Assembly: GCA_030020825.1 (NCBI GenBank)
Contig: CP125213.1
Location: 434,001-498,000, forward strand
DNA from: Candidatus Blochmannia vicinus
GTDB lineage: Bacteria > Pseudomonadota > Gammaproteobacteria > Enterobacterales > Enterobacteriaceae
Length of the DNA: 64,000 nucleotides
Reading direction: 5' to 3'
Position numbers and translations under genes: made by a program. The notes beneath the pieces are model-generated. The model was not told where the DNA came from and made no database searches. It saw only the letters and a program-made list of their open reading frames with translations. Shown here one piece after another: positions 1 through 9,147 of the stretch. Position 1 is the stretch's first letter. The number at the start of each line of letters is the position of its first letter.

Positions 1-2094
1 ACACGTATTCCTATCATTTTTGATGAACGTGTGGATATGTTTAAAGGAACCGGTTGTGTTAAAATAACCCCTGCTCATGATTTTAATGATTATATAATAG
101 GAAAACGACATAAATTGCCCATGATAAACATTTTTTCACTTAATGGGACAATTCTTAAACACCCAGAAATATTTGATAGTTATGGGCAACCTAACGATCA
201 ATTATACTATAGTATCCCTCAAATATTTCATAACCTTAACAGTTATCATGCACGAAAAAAAATAATTTCTGAATGCACCAAACTCAACTTATTACATGAC
301 ATAAAACCCTATAATTCAACAATTCCATATAGCGACCGTACTGGAACTATAATTGAACCTATGTTAACTAATCAATGGTACATACGAGCCAAAATTTTAG
401 CTCAACAAGCGGTAAATGCGGTAAAATTGGATATCATTAATTTTGTTCCAAAACAATATAAAAATATGTATTTTAGTTGGATGAATAATATACAAGATTG
501 GTGTATTTCTCGGCAAATATGGTGGGGGCATAGAATCCCTGCTTGGTATGATGATGCTAATAATAAAATATATGTAGGACATTGTGAAAAAGATATCAGA
601 ATAAAAAATAAATTAGATCATGATATAATATTACGTAAGGATAACGATGTATTAGATACATGGTTTTCTTCAAGTCTGTGGACATTTTCTAGTTTAGGTT
701 GGCCTAGAGATACTAATTTATTAAGTGTTTTTCATCCTACTAATATCGTAATAAGTGGATTTGACATCATATTTTTTTGGATTGCACGAATGATTATGTT
801 AACTATGCACCTCATAAAAGATAATAATGGAGTATCTCAAATTCCATTTAAAACCGCATACATTACTGGTCTTATACGTGACGAGATTGGTCAAAAAATG
901 TCTAAATCTAAAGGTAATATCATTGATCCAATAGATATAATAGATGGAATTTCTATAGAGAATTTATTAAAAAAACGTACAAAAGATATGATGCAACCAC
1001 AATTGGCCGATCAAATTATAAAATGTACTAAAAAACAATTTCCTAATGGGATTCAATCCCATGGAACTGATGCTTTAAGATTTACTTTAGTAGCGCTAGC
1101 GTCGTCTGGACGAGATATACACTGGGATATGAAACGGCTAACAGGTTATCGTAATTTTTGTAATAAGTTATGGCATGCTAGTCGCTTTGTTCTAAAAAAC
1201 ACTAAAAATAAAGATTGCAGTATATCCTCCACTACAGAAAAATTATTTTCCTTAGCAGATCGTTGGATCATTACAAAATTTAATCAAACAGTACAGAATT
1301 TCCATAAAAATTTAAAAATTTATCGTTTCGATAAAATAGCAAATATTTTACACGAATTTATTTGGCATCAATTTTGTGATTGGTATATAGAATTAACTAA
1401 ATCAACACTTTATCACGGAAACGCACTGGAACTACGAGGCACGCGTTATACATTAATTACATTACTGGAATCAGTATTACGCTTAGCGCATCCAATTATT
1501 CCTTTTATTACAGAAAAAATTTGGCAAGAAGTTAAAGTAATTACTGGAAATAACGGCAAAACTATTATGTTACAACCATTTCCAAAATATAATGCATCCA
1601 TAATTGATAATAAATCAATAATAGATTTTGAATGGATAAAACACACTATCACAGAAATACGTAATACGCGCACAAATATGAATATTACTTATAATACACC
1701 CCTACAAGTAGTATTTAAACATACCTCACCAGAAGCTAAAACACGAATTTTAAATAATTACAATATTTTATGCAATATTGCTCACTTAAAAAGTATCAAT
1801 TTCATCTCAAAACATGAAATATATCCACAATCTATTACTATATCTTTAGATTCAACAGAATTATTGATACGCACACCAAAAGAATTCAATAAAGAAATTA
1901 AAATAAATCGAATAAATAAAGAATTAGAATCAATAAATCACAAAATTGAAATAATACAAAAACTGATAAGTAATAATGATTTTATAAATCATGCACCAAC
2001 ATCTATCATAAAAAATAAACAAGAATTATTAAATTATTATATACAAACTAAACATAAATTACTCAATCAACATGCTACAATAACGAAACTATAG
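1..2094 (+). CDS. valS: Valyl-tRNA synthetase, 5'-truncated by window edge
   Basis: Class I aminoacyl-tRNA synthetase that charges tRNA-Val and edits misactivated threonine. The frame is open from base 1, so the gene begins upstream; about 697 C-terminal residues are visible, against about 951 for the E. coli protein. The start of the visible part lies in the editing region (GTGCVKITPAHDFNDY). WCISRQIWWGHRIPAW follows, and then the catalytic KMSKS loop at residues 299-303 of the visible part. The anticodon-binding domain comes next, and a charged, coiled-coil-like tail ends in ...HATITKL, as in E. coli. The HIGH motif must lie outside the window. The identity is certain; nothing suggests decay. 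The next gene is argI on the same strand after 275 bases. Confidence 0.97.
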   Translation, partial: TRIPIIFDERVDMFKGTGCVKITPAHDFNDYIIGKRHKLPMINIFSLNGTILKHPEIFDSYGQPNDQLYYSIPQIFHNLNSYHARKKIISECTKLNLLHDIKPYNSTIPYSDRTGTIIEPMLTNQWYIRAKILAQQAVNAVKLDIINFVPKQYKNMYFSWMNNIQDWCISRQIWWGHRIPAWYDDANNKIYVGHCEKDIRIKNKLDHDIILRKDNDVLDTWFSSSLWTFSSLGWPRDTNLLSVFHPTNIVISGFDIIFFWIARMIMLTMHLIKDNNGVSQIPFKTAYITGLIRDEIGQKMSKSKGNIIDPIDIIDGISIENLLKKRTKDMMQPQLADQIIKCTKKQFPNGIQSHGTDALRFTLVALASSGRDIHWDMKRLTGYRNFCNKLWHASRFVLKNTKNKDCSISSTTEKLFSLADRWIITKFNQTVQNFHKNLKIYRFDKIANILHEFIWHQFCDWYIELTKSTLYHGNALELRGTRYTLITLLESVLRLAHPIIPFITEKIWQEVKVITGNNGKTIMLQPFPKYNASIIDNKSIIDFEWIKHTITEIRNTRTNMNITYNTPLQVVFKHTSPEAKTRILNNYNILCNIAHLKSINFISKHEIYPQSITISLDSTELLIRTPKEFNKEIKINRINKELESINHKIEIIQKLISNNDFINHAPTSIIKNKQELLNYYIQTKHKLLNQHATITKL

Positions 2095-2369
2095 TTACTT
2101 TATACAACAAAATTTATACCAAAAAAATAACTTAAAAATAAAGTTTCTTTATCCGTATGTTAAATCTAAAAACTAAACCGTAAATTTATTTTCATTATTT
2201 TGATTAGTTATAAATAACCTTCATACTTTATTTTAATTAAAACTAATTTACAAATATTTCAAAGATTTTTTATTAAAACAAAAAGTTTATTTTTTTAGAT
2301 TGTATATTATTTTTTACTTACGTATAAACAATCACTTTATATAGAATCAATATTCTAGGTAAATATCAC

Positions 2370-3392
2370 ATGAATCAATTATATCAACGGTCTTTTTTAC
2401 GGCTAATGGACTTTACCGCAGATGAAATTAAAGTCTTACTGCGATTATCAAGTCATTTAAAACATCAAAAAAATACACAAACTGAAATCCAAAAATTAAA
2501 CAGAAAGAATATTGTACTCATCTTTGAAAATCACTCAACTAGAACAAGATGTGCCTTTGAAGTAGCAGCATTTGATCAAGGCGCACGCGTAACTTGTCTA
2601 ACTCCAAATATTAGCCAAATTGGACACAAAGAATCCATTAAAGATACTGCTAAGATTTTAGGACGAATGTACCATGGAATTCAATACCGTGGTTATAGCC
2701 AAGATATAGTTACCACTCTTGCACAATATTCTGGGGTCCCAGTATGGAATGGCCTAACCATGAAATTTCACCCGACACAATTACTTGCTGATCTTATGAC
2801 CATGCAAGAACAATTACCACATAAAACATTTCGTCAAATGAAGTTAGCTTATGTAGGAGATGCAAAAAACAATATCGGAAATTCTTTATTAGAAGCTGCA
2901 GCAATAATGGGTTTTAATTTAAGATTAGTATCACCCAAGATATTTTGGCCCACACAAGAATTATTTCAAAATTGCCAAAATCTTGCACAACGTAATAATG
3001 GAAACATTATGCTTACTGAAGATATTTCTAATGGGATAAAAGATGTAGATTTTTTATATACCGATGTGTGGGTATCTATGGGAGAAAATGAAAAAATGTG
3101 GGAAAAACGTATTTCTTTACTATCTCCATATCAAGTAAACCATCGTATGATTCAAAATACCAACAATCCAAATATAAAATTTTTACACTGCTTACCGGCA
3201 TTACATGATGCAGAAACCACTATTGGTAAAAAAATAGCAAAAAAATATAACTTAAGAAATGGACTAGAAGTAACAAATGATATATTTGAATCTTCATATA
3301 GTATAGTATTTGATCAAGCTGAAAATCGTTTACATGCAGTCAAGGCTCTAATTTTGGCAACGTTACTTCCTGATGATTCTTGTTTTTTTTGA
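2370..3392 (+). CDS. argI: Ornithine carbamoyltransferase
   Basis: Makes citrulline from ornithine and carbamoyl phosphate in arginine synthesis; cytoplasmic trimer in the family. It has 340 residues against 334 in E. coli. Visible family motifs are the carbamoyl-phosphate loop STRTR (near residue 55), FHPTQLLADL (HPTQ) and the ornithine-site FLHCLPA near the C-terminus. The start is supported by alignment of MNQLYQRSFLRLMDFT with the E. coli N-terminus; only a weak AGGT lies about 10 bases upstream. The valS-argI-ridA order resembles the E. coli 96-97 min region, which is why argI rather than argF is chosen. No ArgR box was recognised. No other arginine gene lies in the window. Confidence 0.96.
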   Translation: MNQLYQRSFLRLMDFTADEIKVLLRLSSHLKHQKNTQTEIQKLNRKNIVLIFENHSTRTRCAFEVAAFDQGARVTCLTPNISQIGHKESIKDTAKILGRMYHGIQYRGYSQDIVTTLAQYSGVPVWNGLTMKFHPTQLLADLMTMQEQLPHKTFRQMKLAYVGDAKNNIGNSLLEAAAIMGFNLRLVSPKIFWPTQELFQNCQNLAQRNNGNIMLTEDISNGIKDVDFLYTDVWVSMGENEKMWEKRISLLSPYQVNHRMIQNTNNPNIKFLHCLPALHDAETTIGKKIAKKYNLRNGLEVTNDIFESSYSIVFDQAENRLHAVKALILATLLPDDSCFF

Positions 3393-3522
3393 TCTAATCC
3401 ATTACAATAATTTATGATATAAATGATAAAAATTATACTACTTTAGTATAGATAAGTTTTAAATTTAATATTTTACTTTTTATTTCACTACAAGCTACGA
3501 TATTAGGATAAATTCATGCACG

Positions 3523-3939
3523 ATGAAAACACATATGATGACGATTAATACCAAAAAAAATGCTCCTGCCCCCCTCGGTCCCTATACACAAGCTATAGGG
3601 ATTGGCAGCATAGTATTTGTGTCCGGCCAAATTCCCATATGTCCGGACACAAATACTATGCCTAATAACATTTACGATCAAACCTATCAATCCTTACTAA
3701 ATATTAAAAATGTTATAGAAACCACTGAACTAAAAATAAATAATATTGTTAAAACCACATTATTTATCATTGATATAAACGATTTACATATAATAAATAC
3801 TAGTTATAAAAAGTTTTTTAACACATACTCTTTTTCTGAAAACATAATTTTGCCGACACGCTCCTGTGTAGAAGTTTCTAAGTTACCAAAAGATGCCAAA
3901 ATAGAAATTGAAGCCATCGCGATGCGTGATTTTTTATAA
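3523..3939 (+). CDS. ridA: Reactive intermediate (enamine/imine) deaminase RidA
   Basis: YjgF/YER057c/UK114 family protein that hydrolyses reactive 2-aminoacrylate-type enamines formed by PLP enzymes such as threonine dehydratase. The signature RSCVEVSKLPKDAKIEIEAI near the C-terminus is intact, and the arginine of this motif is the family's substrate-binding residue. The start is uncertain: ATGs at 3523, 3535 and 3538 are in frame. E. coli alignment favours 3535 or 3538, while the only Shine-Dalgarno-like AGGA (3505-3508) is nearer 3523 but better spaced for an out-of-frame ATG at 3516. The coding sequence contains a 19-bp perfect inverted repeat and shares its 3' end with a second, 17-bp one. 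Both are reported as findings. Confidence 0.94.
   Translation: MKTHMMTINTKKNAPAPLGPYTQAIGIGSIVFVSGQIPICPDTNTMPNNIYDQTYQSLLNIKNVIETTELKINNIVKTTLFIIDINDLHIINTSYKKFFNTYSFSENIILPTRSCVEVSKLPKDAKIEIEAIAMRDFL
3608..3661. repeat. 19-bp perfect inverted repeat inside ridA
   Basis: Arms 3608-3626 and 3643-3661 are exact reverse complements separated by 16 bases. Each arm contains TAGTATTTGTGTCCGG or its complement, much more GC than the surroundings. It encodes the conserved SGQIP region, so it lies in functional coding sequence. Confidence 0.9.
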
Positions 3940-3970
3940 ATTAATTACATCCGTATAAAAAATCACGCAT
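3922..3970. repeat. 17-bp perfect inverted repeat across the ridA stop codon
   Basis: Arms 3922-3938 and 3954-3970 are exact reverse complements with a 15-base loop. The left arm is the last codons of ridA and runs into its TAA. No T-run follows on the plus strand, so it is a poor intrinsic terminator on its own but could protect the mRNA 3' end. Confidence 0.85.
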
Positions 3971-3980
3971 AAAATAAACA

Positions 3981-4018
3981 AATAAATGAAATACCATCAT
4001 TCATTCATTTATTACATA
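3981..4018 (+). terminator. Probable ridA terminator
   Basis: A 10-bp stem (3981-3990 with 4004-4013) with a 13-base loop is followed by ACATAAATTTTTG. It lies 41 bases beyond the ridA stop and just after the 17-bp hairpin. The stem is AT-rich, so its strength is uncertain. Confidence 0.5.
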
Positions 4019-4214
4019 AATTTTTGCTTTTAATCACATATATCTCTATATCTTTCATGTATTTACTTTACTTATCAAGTTAAATATACAAAAGATTACG
4101 ACAACCCCACACACTCTATGGCTGGCATCTTTTAAAAACACTACACAAAACAAAAACACATCATTTTTATAGAAAATATCTATCTATAAGTTACCATATA
4201 ATAAATAGTATATA

Positions 4215-5504
4215 TTATTTATGTAACATCTCTGATTCATATAAACGTGCCTGTTCTGTATCATACTGATTTTCCCATTTTGCAATTACCAAAACTGCTA
4301 AAGCGTTACCTATCACATTAAGTGCTGTACGACCCATATCTAACACTCGATCCACTCCTGCTATAAACGCTAATCCTTCTAACGGAATACCTACGCTACC
4401 TAGCGTAGCTAATAATACTACAAAAGACACCCCAGGAACACCAGCAATACCTTTAGAAGTGATCATTAAAGTTAATACTAAAATAATTTCCTGACTTAAA
4501 GATAATTCAATACCATAAAGTTGTGCAATAAAAATAGCAGCAATACTTTGATATAAAGTTGATCCATCTAAATTAAAGGAATAACCGGTAGGTATTACAA
4601 ATCCAGTAATAGTTGATGGTGCTCCATAAGCTTCCATTTTTTCTATAATACGTGGTAACACAGTTTCTGAGCTAGCAGTAGAAAAAGATAGGATAAGCTC
4701 TTCTTTTAAAATACAAATTAATTTCCAAATTCTGAGATTACATATACGCGCTACTATACCTAATACTACTAATGCAAAAAAAACAATAGCAGCATAAACT
4801 AACAATACAAGTTTAGTAAGCGGTAACAAAGAACTAAAGCCAAAAGTTGCAACCGTAACTGAAATCAAAGCAAAAACCCCAATAGGAGCATAACGCATAA
4901 CTATATGAGTTACTTCAAACATAGTATCCGCTATAGAATTAAAAATATCCAACAATGGATTCTTAGTTTTATCTGGCAATGTAGCTAATCCAAGTCCGAA
5001 AATTACCGAGAAAAAAATAACTGGCAACATATCTCCTTTAGCCATAGAATAAATAATATTCGAAGGAATTAACGATAACATAGTATTTACTAAATTCGAC
5101 TGTATCTCAGATGTGGTTTGCTCATACATAGAAATATCTGTTTTGGACAATACAGACATATCAATTCCATAACCAGGATGAAGTAAATTAGCCAAAGCTA
5201 CACCAAGTACTATAGCAACTGTTGTAATAACCTCAAAATAAATGATGGTTTTCAATCCAATACTTCCAAGTTTTCTAGCATCTCCAATACCAGCTATTCC
5301 AACTACTAATGTTGCCATTACAATAGGAACTACAATCATTTTTATCATTCGGATAAAAATTTCTCCAGCTGGAGATAAGAATGTAGTGATCATCCAATCT
5401 TTCAATTCTATTTGATTATGTAATGCGATTCCTAAAATAATACCCAAGTTTAAAGCAAAAAAAATTTTCCAAGCAAGGGTAATTTTAAATTTTTTCATCA
5501 TCAT
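4215..5504 (-). CDS. gltP: Proton/glutamate-aspartate symporter
   Basis: Inner-membrane dicarboxylate/amino acid:cation symporter (DAACS family) importing glutamate and aspartate with protons. It has 429 residues against 437 in E. coli, with near-continuous similarity. Visible motifs are the serine-rich re-entrant stretch STASSETVLPRIIEKMEAYG, GYSFNLDGSTLYQ and the C-terminal DRVLDMGRTALNVIGNALA, which carry the substrate and cation ligands in the family. Three tandem ATG codons open the frame, with a good AAGGGG just upstream. For an endosymbiont it would supply host-derived glutamate as amino donor (inference). It is preceded on the same strand by yjcE, as in E. coli, with a terminator between them. 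Confidence 0.95.
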   Translation of the reverse strand: MMMKKFKITLAWKIFFALNLGIILGIALHNQIELKDWMITTFLSPAGEIFIRMIKMIVVPIVMATLVVGIAGIGDARKLGSIGLKTIIYFEVITTVAIVLGVALANLLHPGYGIDMSVLSKTDISMYEQTTSEIQSNLVNTMLSLIPSNIIYSMAKGDMLPVIFFSVIFGLGLATLPDKTKNPLLDIFNSIADTMFEVTHIVMRYAPIGVFALISVTVATFGFSSLLPLTKLVLLVYAAIVFFALVVLGIVARICNLRIWKLICILKEELILSFSTASSETVLPRIIEKMEAYGAPSTITGFVIPTGYSFNLDGSTLYQSIAAIFIAQLYGIELSLSQEIILVLTLMITSKGIAGVPGVSFVVLLATLGSVGIPLEGLAFIAGVDRVLDMGRTALNVIGNALAVLVIAKWENQYDTEQARLYESEMLHK

Positions 5505-6073
5505 AGTTACCCCTTAATTAAAATGAGTTATTTCGTTGTTATTCATCCAATCAATTCGTAAACAATCACACTAAATTAATTTATATAACAATTATTTAAA
5601 AATACTTATTAAAACATAAATATAACCAAAACTTTTTTTAATAAAACTTATAAATTATTTTATATAGTAAAACTGCTAAATCATCTTCACTCAAAACAAC
5701 ACACATACATAAATTATTTATTTAAACACATTGCTATTAAAAAATAAAACTCAACGCAACATCTCTTTATGTGCATTGAGTAATTATATAAATTTAACAC
5801 CTAAAATTAAATATTAACTATTTTTTGATATAAATAACCACATACTACAATACAATTACAAACACTAACACTTTATAGTTTCATAAAAAAACAAAAAATA
5901 ATTAACAATTATGAACCAACCTATAAGGAATGATATTATCTATTGCTTATTAAGTCAACAACTACATAATTAAATATCATTGAGATTAGATTTATTTGCA
6001 TTTAAATTTATACCGTACATTCGCCCATAATGTATTGTGTATGTATAATGTAAAAATTTATAACAACCCAATA
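5505..6073. other. Spacer between gltP and yjcE
   Basis: 569 AT-rich bases with no supported gene. They hold the minus-strand terminator at 5738-5781 and presumably the gltP promoter, which I could not assign confidently. Confidence 0.6.
5738..5781 (-). terminator. Rho-independent terminator, minus strand
   Basis: On the minus strand a 10-bp stem (5781-5772 with 5758-5749, one G-U pair) is followed by TTTTATTTTTT. The G-U pair forms only in minus-strand RNA (the plus strand has a C-A mismatch), which supports the direction. It lies about 290 bases after the yjcE stop, the nearest upstream gene. Confidence 0.7.
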
Positions 6074-7717
6074 TTATTCATGTTCCGCTAATAAAGCTTC
6101 TAAAAAATCTAAATCGCGTAATAATTTCGTTAATGTTTCGTTGCTAATTTTTTGTTGTGCGCGTAAATGATAATATTCTCCTCGTTCAGCACGTAATGCA
6201 TTTAATCTCATTCTCCTCTCTAAGTCTTCAGTTAACATAGCATGCGCATCATTGTTGCCATCTATACGACGACGTAAATTACCTATAACACGCGCACTTA
6301 CTTCATTAATCATTTGGCTGTCAATATTTTCTTCTTGACTGTGTATTAACCGCTCTTCCAATTTATATAAACTTTCAATAGCCACTTCTGCTGCTACCAC
6401 CCGTGCCATACGTTCTTCTTTTCGTTGTAATAATTTATCAGATACTATAATTCCCCGTAATAACCACGGCAAAACAATTACACCACATAACAAAGAAAGC
6501 AAAATAACGCCAGTAGCAATAAAAACCAATTGATAACGAAGCGGAAATACTGAACCATCCCTTAAGAATAGTGGTATCGAAAGTACCCCTGCCAATGTAA
6601 TAGCACCCCGCACTCCAGCAAAAGAAGCAATTAAAATTTCTCGTATATTATATTCACTAAATACCATTGGACGTTTAGTCATGTAACATAAACTTATATG
6701 TTTCATTAACCATAACCACCCAAATCTAAGCATCATTAATGCAGCATAAATAAAAATTACGTATAAAAATAACATCCATGTTCTAATAGTTGGATCCATT
6801 GCTGCTTGTGAAATAGAAGTTGATAAAATATCTGGTAATTGTAATCCAAGCATAATAAACACCATGCCATTAAACACAAACTCTAACATTGTCCAAACAC
6901 TATTTCCTCGTAAACGCATAGCTAACGGTGCATTTCGAATAATTCCAGATTGACCAATAGTCATTCCAGAAGCAACTGACGATAATATTCCAGATACTCC
7001 AATATGCTCAGCAACCAAATATACAGCAAAAGGTAATAATAAAAGCAAGATCGTTTGAGTAGCAGGATCACCACCACTCCAACGAGTAATAAATCTTAAT
7101 GATTTGCTATATCCCCAAGTAATAGTCATGCCTGCTAATAAACCACCCATAGATACTTTGATGAATTCTATAGAAGCCCCGCTCACACTAAAAACCATAG
7201 TGCCCATAGCTACTGAAATAGCAAATTTTAGGGAAACTAAACCTGATGCATCATTCATCAAAGCTTCTCCTTGAAGAATATCCATAAGTTTTTTGGGAAT
7301 ACGTCCCTCTCCTACAATACCTGACAGTGCTACTGCATCAGTTGGAGATAACACTGCCGCCAACGCCAATGCTGCTACCAAGGGCATTTCTGGTATCATC
7401 CAATGAATTAAATATCCAATACCAACTACAGTAATGATAACCAATATTAATGCTAATAGAACAATTTCTCCCCCATGCCGTAAAAATTCACGCATGGGAG
7501 TTTTCCAACCGTCTGAAAATAATAATGGAGGAATAAAAAGCAATAAAAATAACTCGGGATTAAAATCTACGTGTAATCCAAATTTAGGCCAAGCTAATAA
7601 AGCACCTAACACAATTTGCATTAAAGGCAATGGCATTTGAAATGGCAAAACCCGTGTTATTACCCCTGAAATGGAGACAACTAAAGTAAGAATAAGAATT
7701 GTAAAAAAAATCTCCAT
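6074..7717 (-). CDS. yjcE: Putative Na+/H+ antiporter YjcE (CPA1 family)
   Basis: Monovalent cation/proton antiporter of the CPA1 family, inner membrane. It has 547 residues and aligns end to end with E. coli YjcE (549). About 12 hydrophobic segments span residues 1-400, with the ion-site motif SPTDAVALSGIVGEGRIPK and a following EALMNDASGLV. A charged cytoplasmic tail of about 130 residues (ERRMRLNALRAERGEYYH) ends the protein. The start MEIFFTILILTLVV matches the E. coli N-terminus. The ssb-yjcE-gltP order is as in E. coli. In an intracellular bacterium it probably supports pH and sodium homeostasis (inference). Confidence 0.93.
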   Translation of the reverse strand: MEIFFTILILTLVVSISGVITRVLPFQMPLPLMQIVLGALLAWPKFGLHVDFNPELFLLLFIPPLLFSDGWKTPMREFLRHGGEIVLLALILVIITVVGIGYLIHWMIPEMPLVAALALAAVLSPTDAVALSGIVGEGRIPKKLMDILQGEALMNDASGLVSLKFAISVAMGTMVFSVSGASIEFIKVSMGGLLAGMTITWGYSKSLRFITRWSGGDPATQTILLLLLPFAVYLVAEHIGVSGILSSVASGMTIGQSGIIRNAPLAMRLRGNSVWTMLEFVFNGMVFIMLGLQLPDILSTSISQAAMDPTIRTWMLFLYVIFIYAALMMLRFGWLWLMKHISLCYMTKRPMVFSEYNIREILIASFAGVRGAITLAGVLSIPLFLRDGSVFPLRYQLVFIATGVILLSLLCGVIVLPWLLRGIIVSDKLLQRKEERMARVVAAEVAIESLYKLEERLIHSQEENIDSQMINEVSARVIGNLRRRIDGNNDAHAMLTEDLERRMRLNALRAERGEYYHLRAQQKISNETLTKLLRDLDFLEALLAEHE

Positions 7718-8225
7718 GCTTTAAATCTCAACTGTATCCACAAAAATAAATATTATACCTATAGACATTAGATTATCTTTTACATTTATTTCATATTCTA
7801 TATGGACATGACAAACTTACAATTTATAAAATAGGTAATAATATATAATCAACTTTAATTATATGCCATTTATTAACAATGACATATTCTATATCTGTCC
7901 TACCAACAAAGATAAACTTTAATGCTTTGTTATTTAAATATACATTGCTTCAATAGCTTTTATAATACTGAAAAATGCTTAACATACGCCAAGTTAATTA
8001 ACTTGAATTAAGAATATATATAATACTAATTTTTACAATTTAAATGATATAACAAAGATGTGAAATTATGATGAATACATCAAAATAAACACAACCTAAT
8101 CCATATATATTGTGTCTACAAATTTATAGATTTAATTCAATGATAATTAAAAAATTAAATACATACACATCATCTATTATAGAAATGATGATGAAAATAA
8201 ATCTTAATTTATATTTAAATTTTTT
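7718..8225. other. Spacer between yjcE and ssb
   Basis: 508 AT-rich bases with no gene seen. They contain a 16-bp perfect palindrome (7990-8005) and, just after the ssb stop on the minus strand, a weak CATCAT/ATGATG hairpin (about 8170-8195) followed by T-rich sequence that may terminate ssb. Confidence 0.55.
7990..8005. repeat. 16-bp perfect palindrome upstream of yjcE
   Basis: CAAGTTAATTAACTTG is a perfect palindrome 273 bases upstream of the yjcE start. It has an operator-like shape but matches no regulator site I can name. Confidence 0.6.
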
Positions 8226-8690
8226 CTAAAAAGGAATATCTGCTTCATCGAAGTTAATATTAGATCCCTCATCCTTAGATGAAGTTTCACTATCATTATT
8301 TATTTGATCCTGATCATCCAACGATACACTCTCTTCTACATGACGATGACCTAGCATTTGCATTGTGCCTCCAATATTAACGACAATTTCGGTAATATAT
8401 CGATCTTGTCCATTTTGGTTTTGCCATTTTCTAGTTTTTAATGACCCTTCGACATATACTTGAGAACCTTTATGAAGATATTCTGACGCAATCTCTGCTA
8501 ATTTTCCAAATAATACCACACGATGCCACTCAGTTCTTTCTTTAAATTCATTAGTTTGTTTATCTTTCCAAGATTCAGTAGTAGCTACAGAAATATTAGT
8601 CACTATATTACCATTAGACATATAACGAGTTTCTGGATCTTGACCTAGGTAACCAATCAAAATAACTTTATTAATCCCTCTATTAGCCAC
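8226..8690 (-). CDS. ssb: Single-stranded DNA-binding protein
   Basis: Homotetrameric OB-fold protein that coats single-stranded DNA during replication and repair. The GTG at 8690 is chosen as start: it gives MANRGINKVILIG, matching E. coli MASRGVNKVILVG from residue 1, and the Shine-Dalgarno GGAGG lies 4-5 bases upstream. An ATG 21 bases further upstream is in frame but would place that GGAGG inside the coding sequence. The product is 154 residues against 178. The OB fold is intact (TEWHRVVLFGKLAEIASEYL), the Gly/Gln-rich linker is shortened, and the acidic partner-binding tail DEADIPF is kept. Confidence 0.95.
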   Translation of the reverse strand: MANRGINKVILIGYLGQDPETRYMSNGNIVTNISVATTESWKDKQTNEFKERTEWHRVVLFGKLAEIASEYLHKGSQVYVEGSLKTRKWQNQNGQDRYITEIVVNIGGTMQMLGHRHVEESVSLDDQDQINNDSETSSKDEGSNINFDEADIPF

Positions 8691-9147
8691 AGTTCCTCCA
8701 ATAATTACCATATTATTTTATCATATGGTAATTTTAATATGATTTAAAAAATTAAATATCTTATCGGATAATTAATTATATAATATATGATTTAATCAAT
8801 TAATATAGTTACTCAACCATAAAATTGATATTATTAACTAATATGTGCATAAAATATTTATTTACCTATATATGATTTTAATATTGTATTAGTTTTCTTT
8901 ATCTAAAAATAAATAATATATTTAATAAAGAATTTAAACTACATATAAACTTACATACGGAATAATAAACTCTTAAGCAATAATTTATTACAATTTTATT
9001 ATTTTTACGGTAATAAAAATACTTTTAAAAATAACATACGTAAATTATACTTAATCTTTATAGCAACAAACACTAAGATAATATTCTACACATATAAATT
9101 ATTGTCAAAATAATATCTGTAATATAACTGACATAACTAATAGCGTA
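8691..9147. other. Spacer between ssb and dnaB
   Basis: 457 very AT-rich bases. Apart from the ssb Shine-Dalgarno region I see no gene, tRNA or strong hairpin. Confidence 0.5.

Noticed and set aside
4391..4408. 8-bp hairpin CTACGCTA/TAGCGTAG inside gltP
   Set aside because: Short, and it falls in a region with strongly constrained residues (ATLGSVG); expected by chance at this length.
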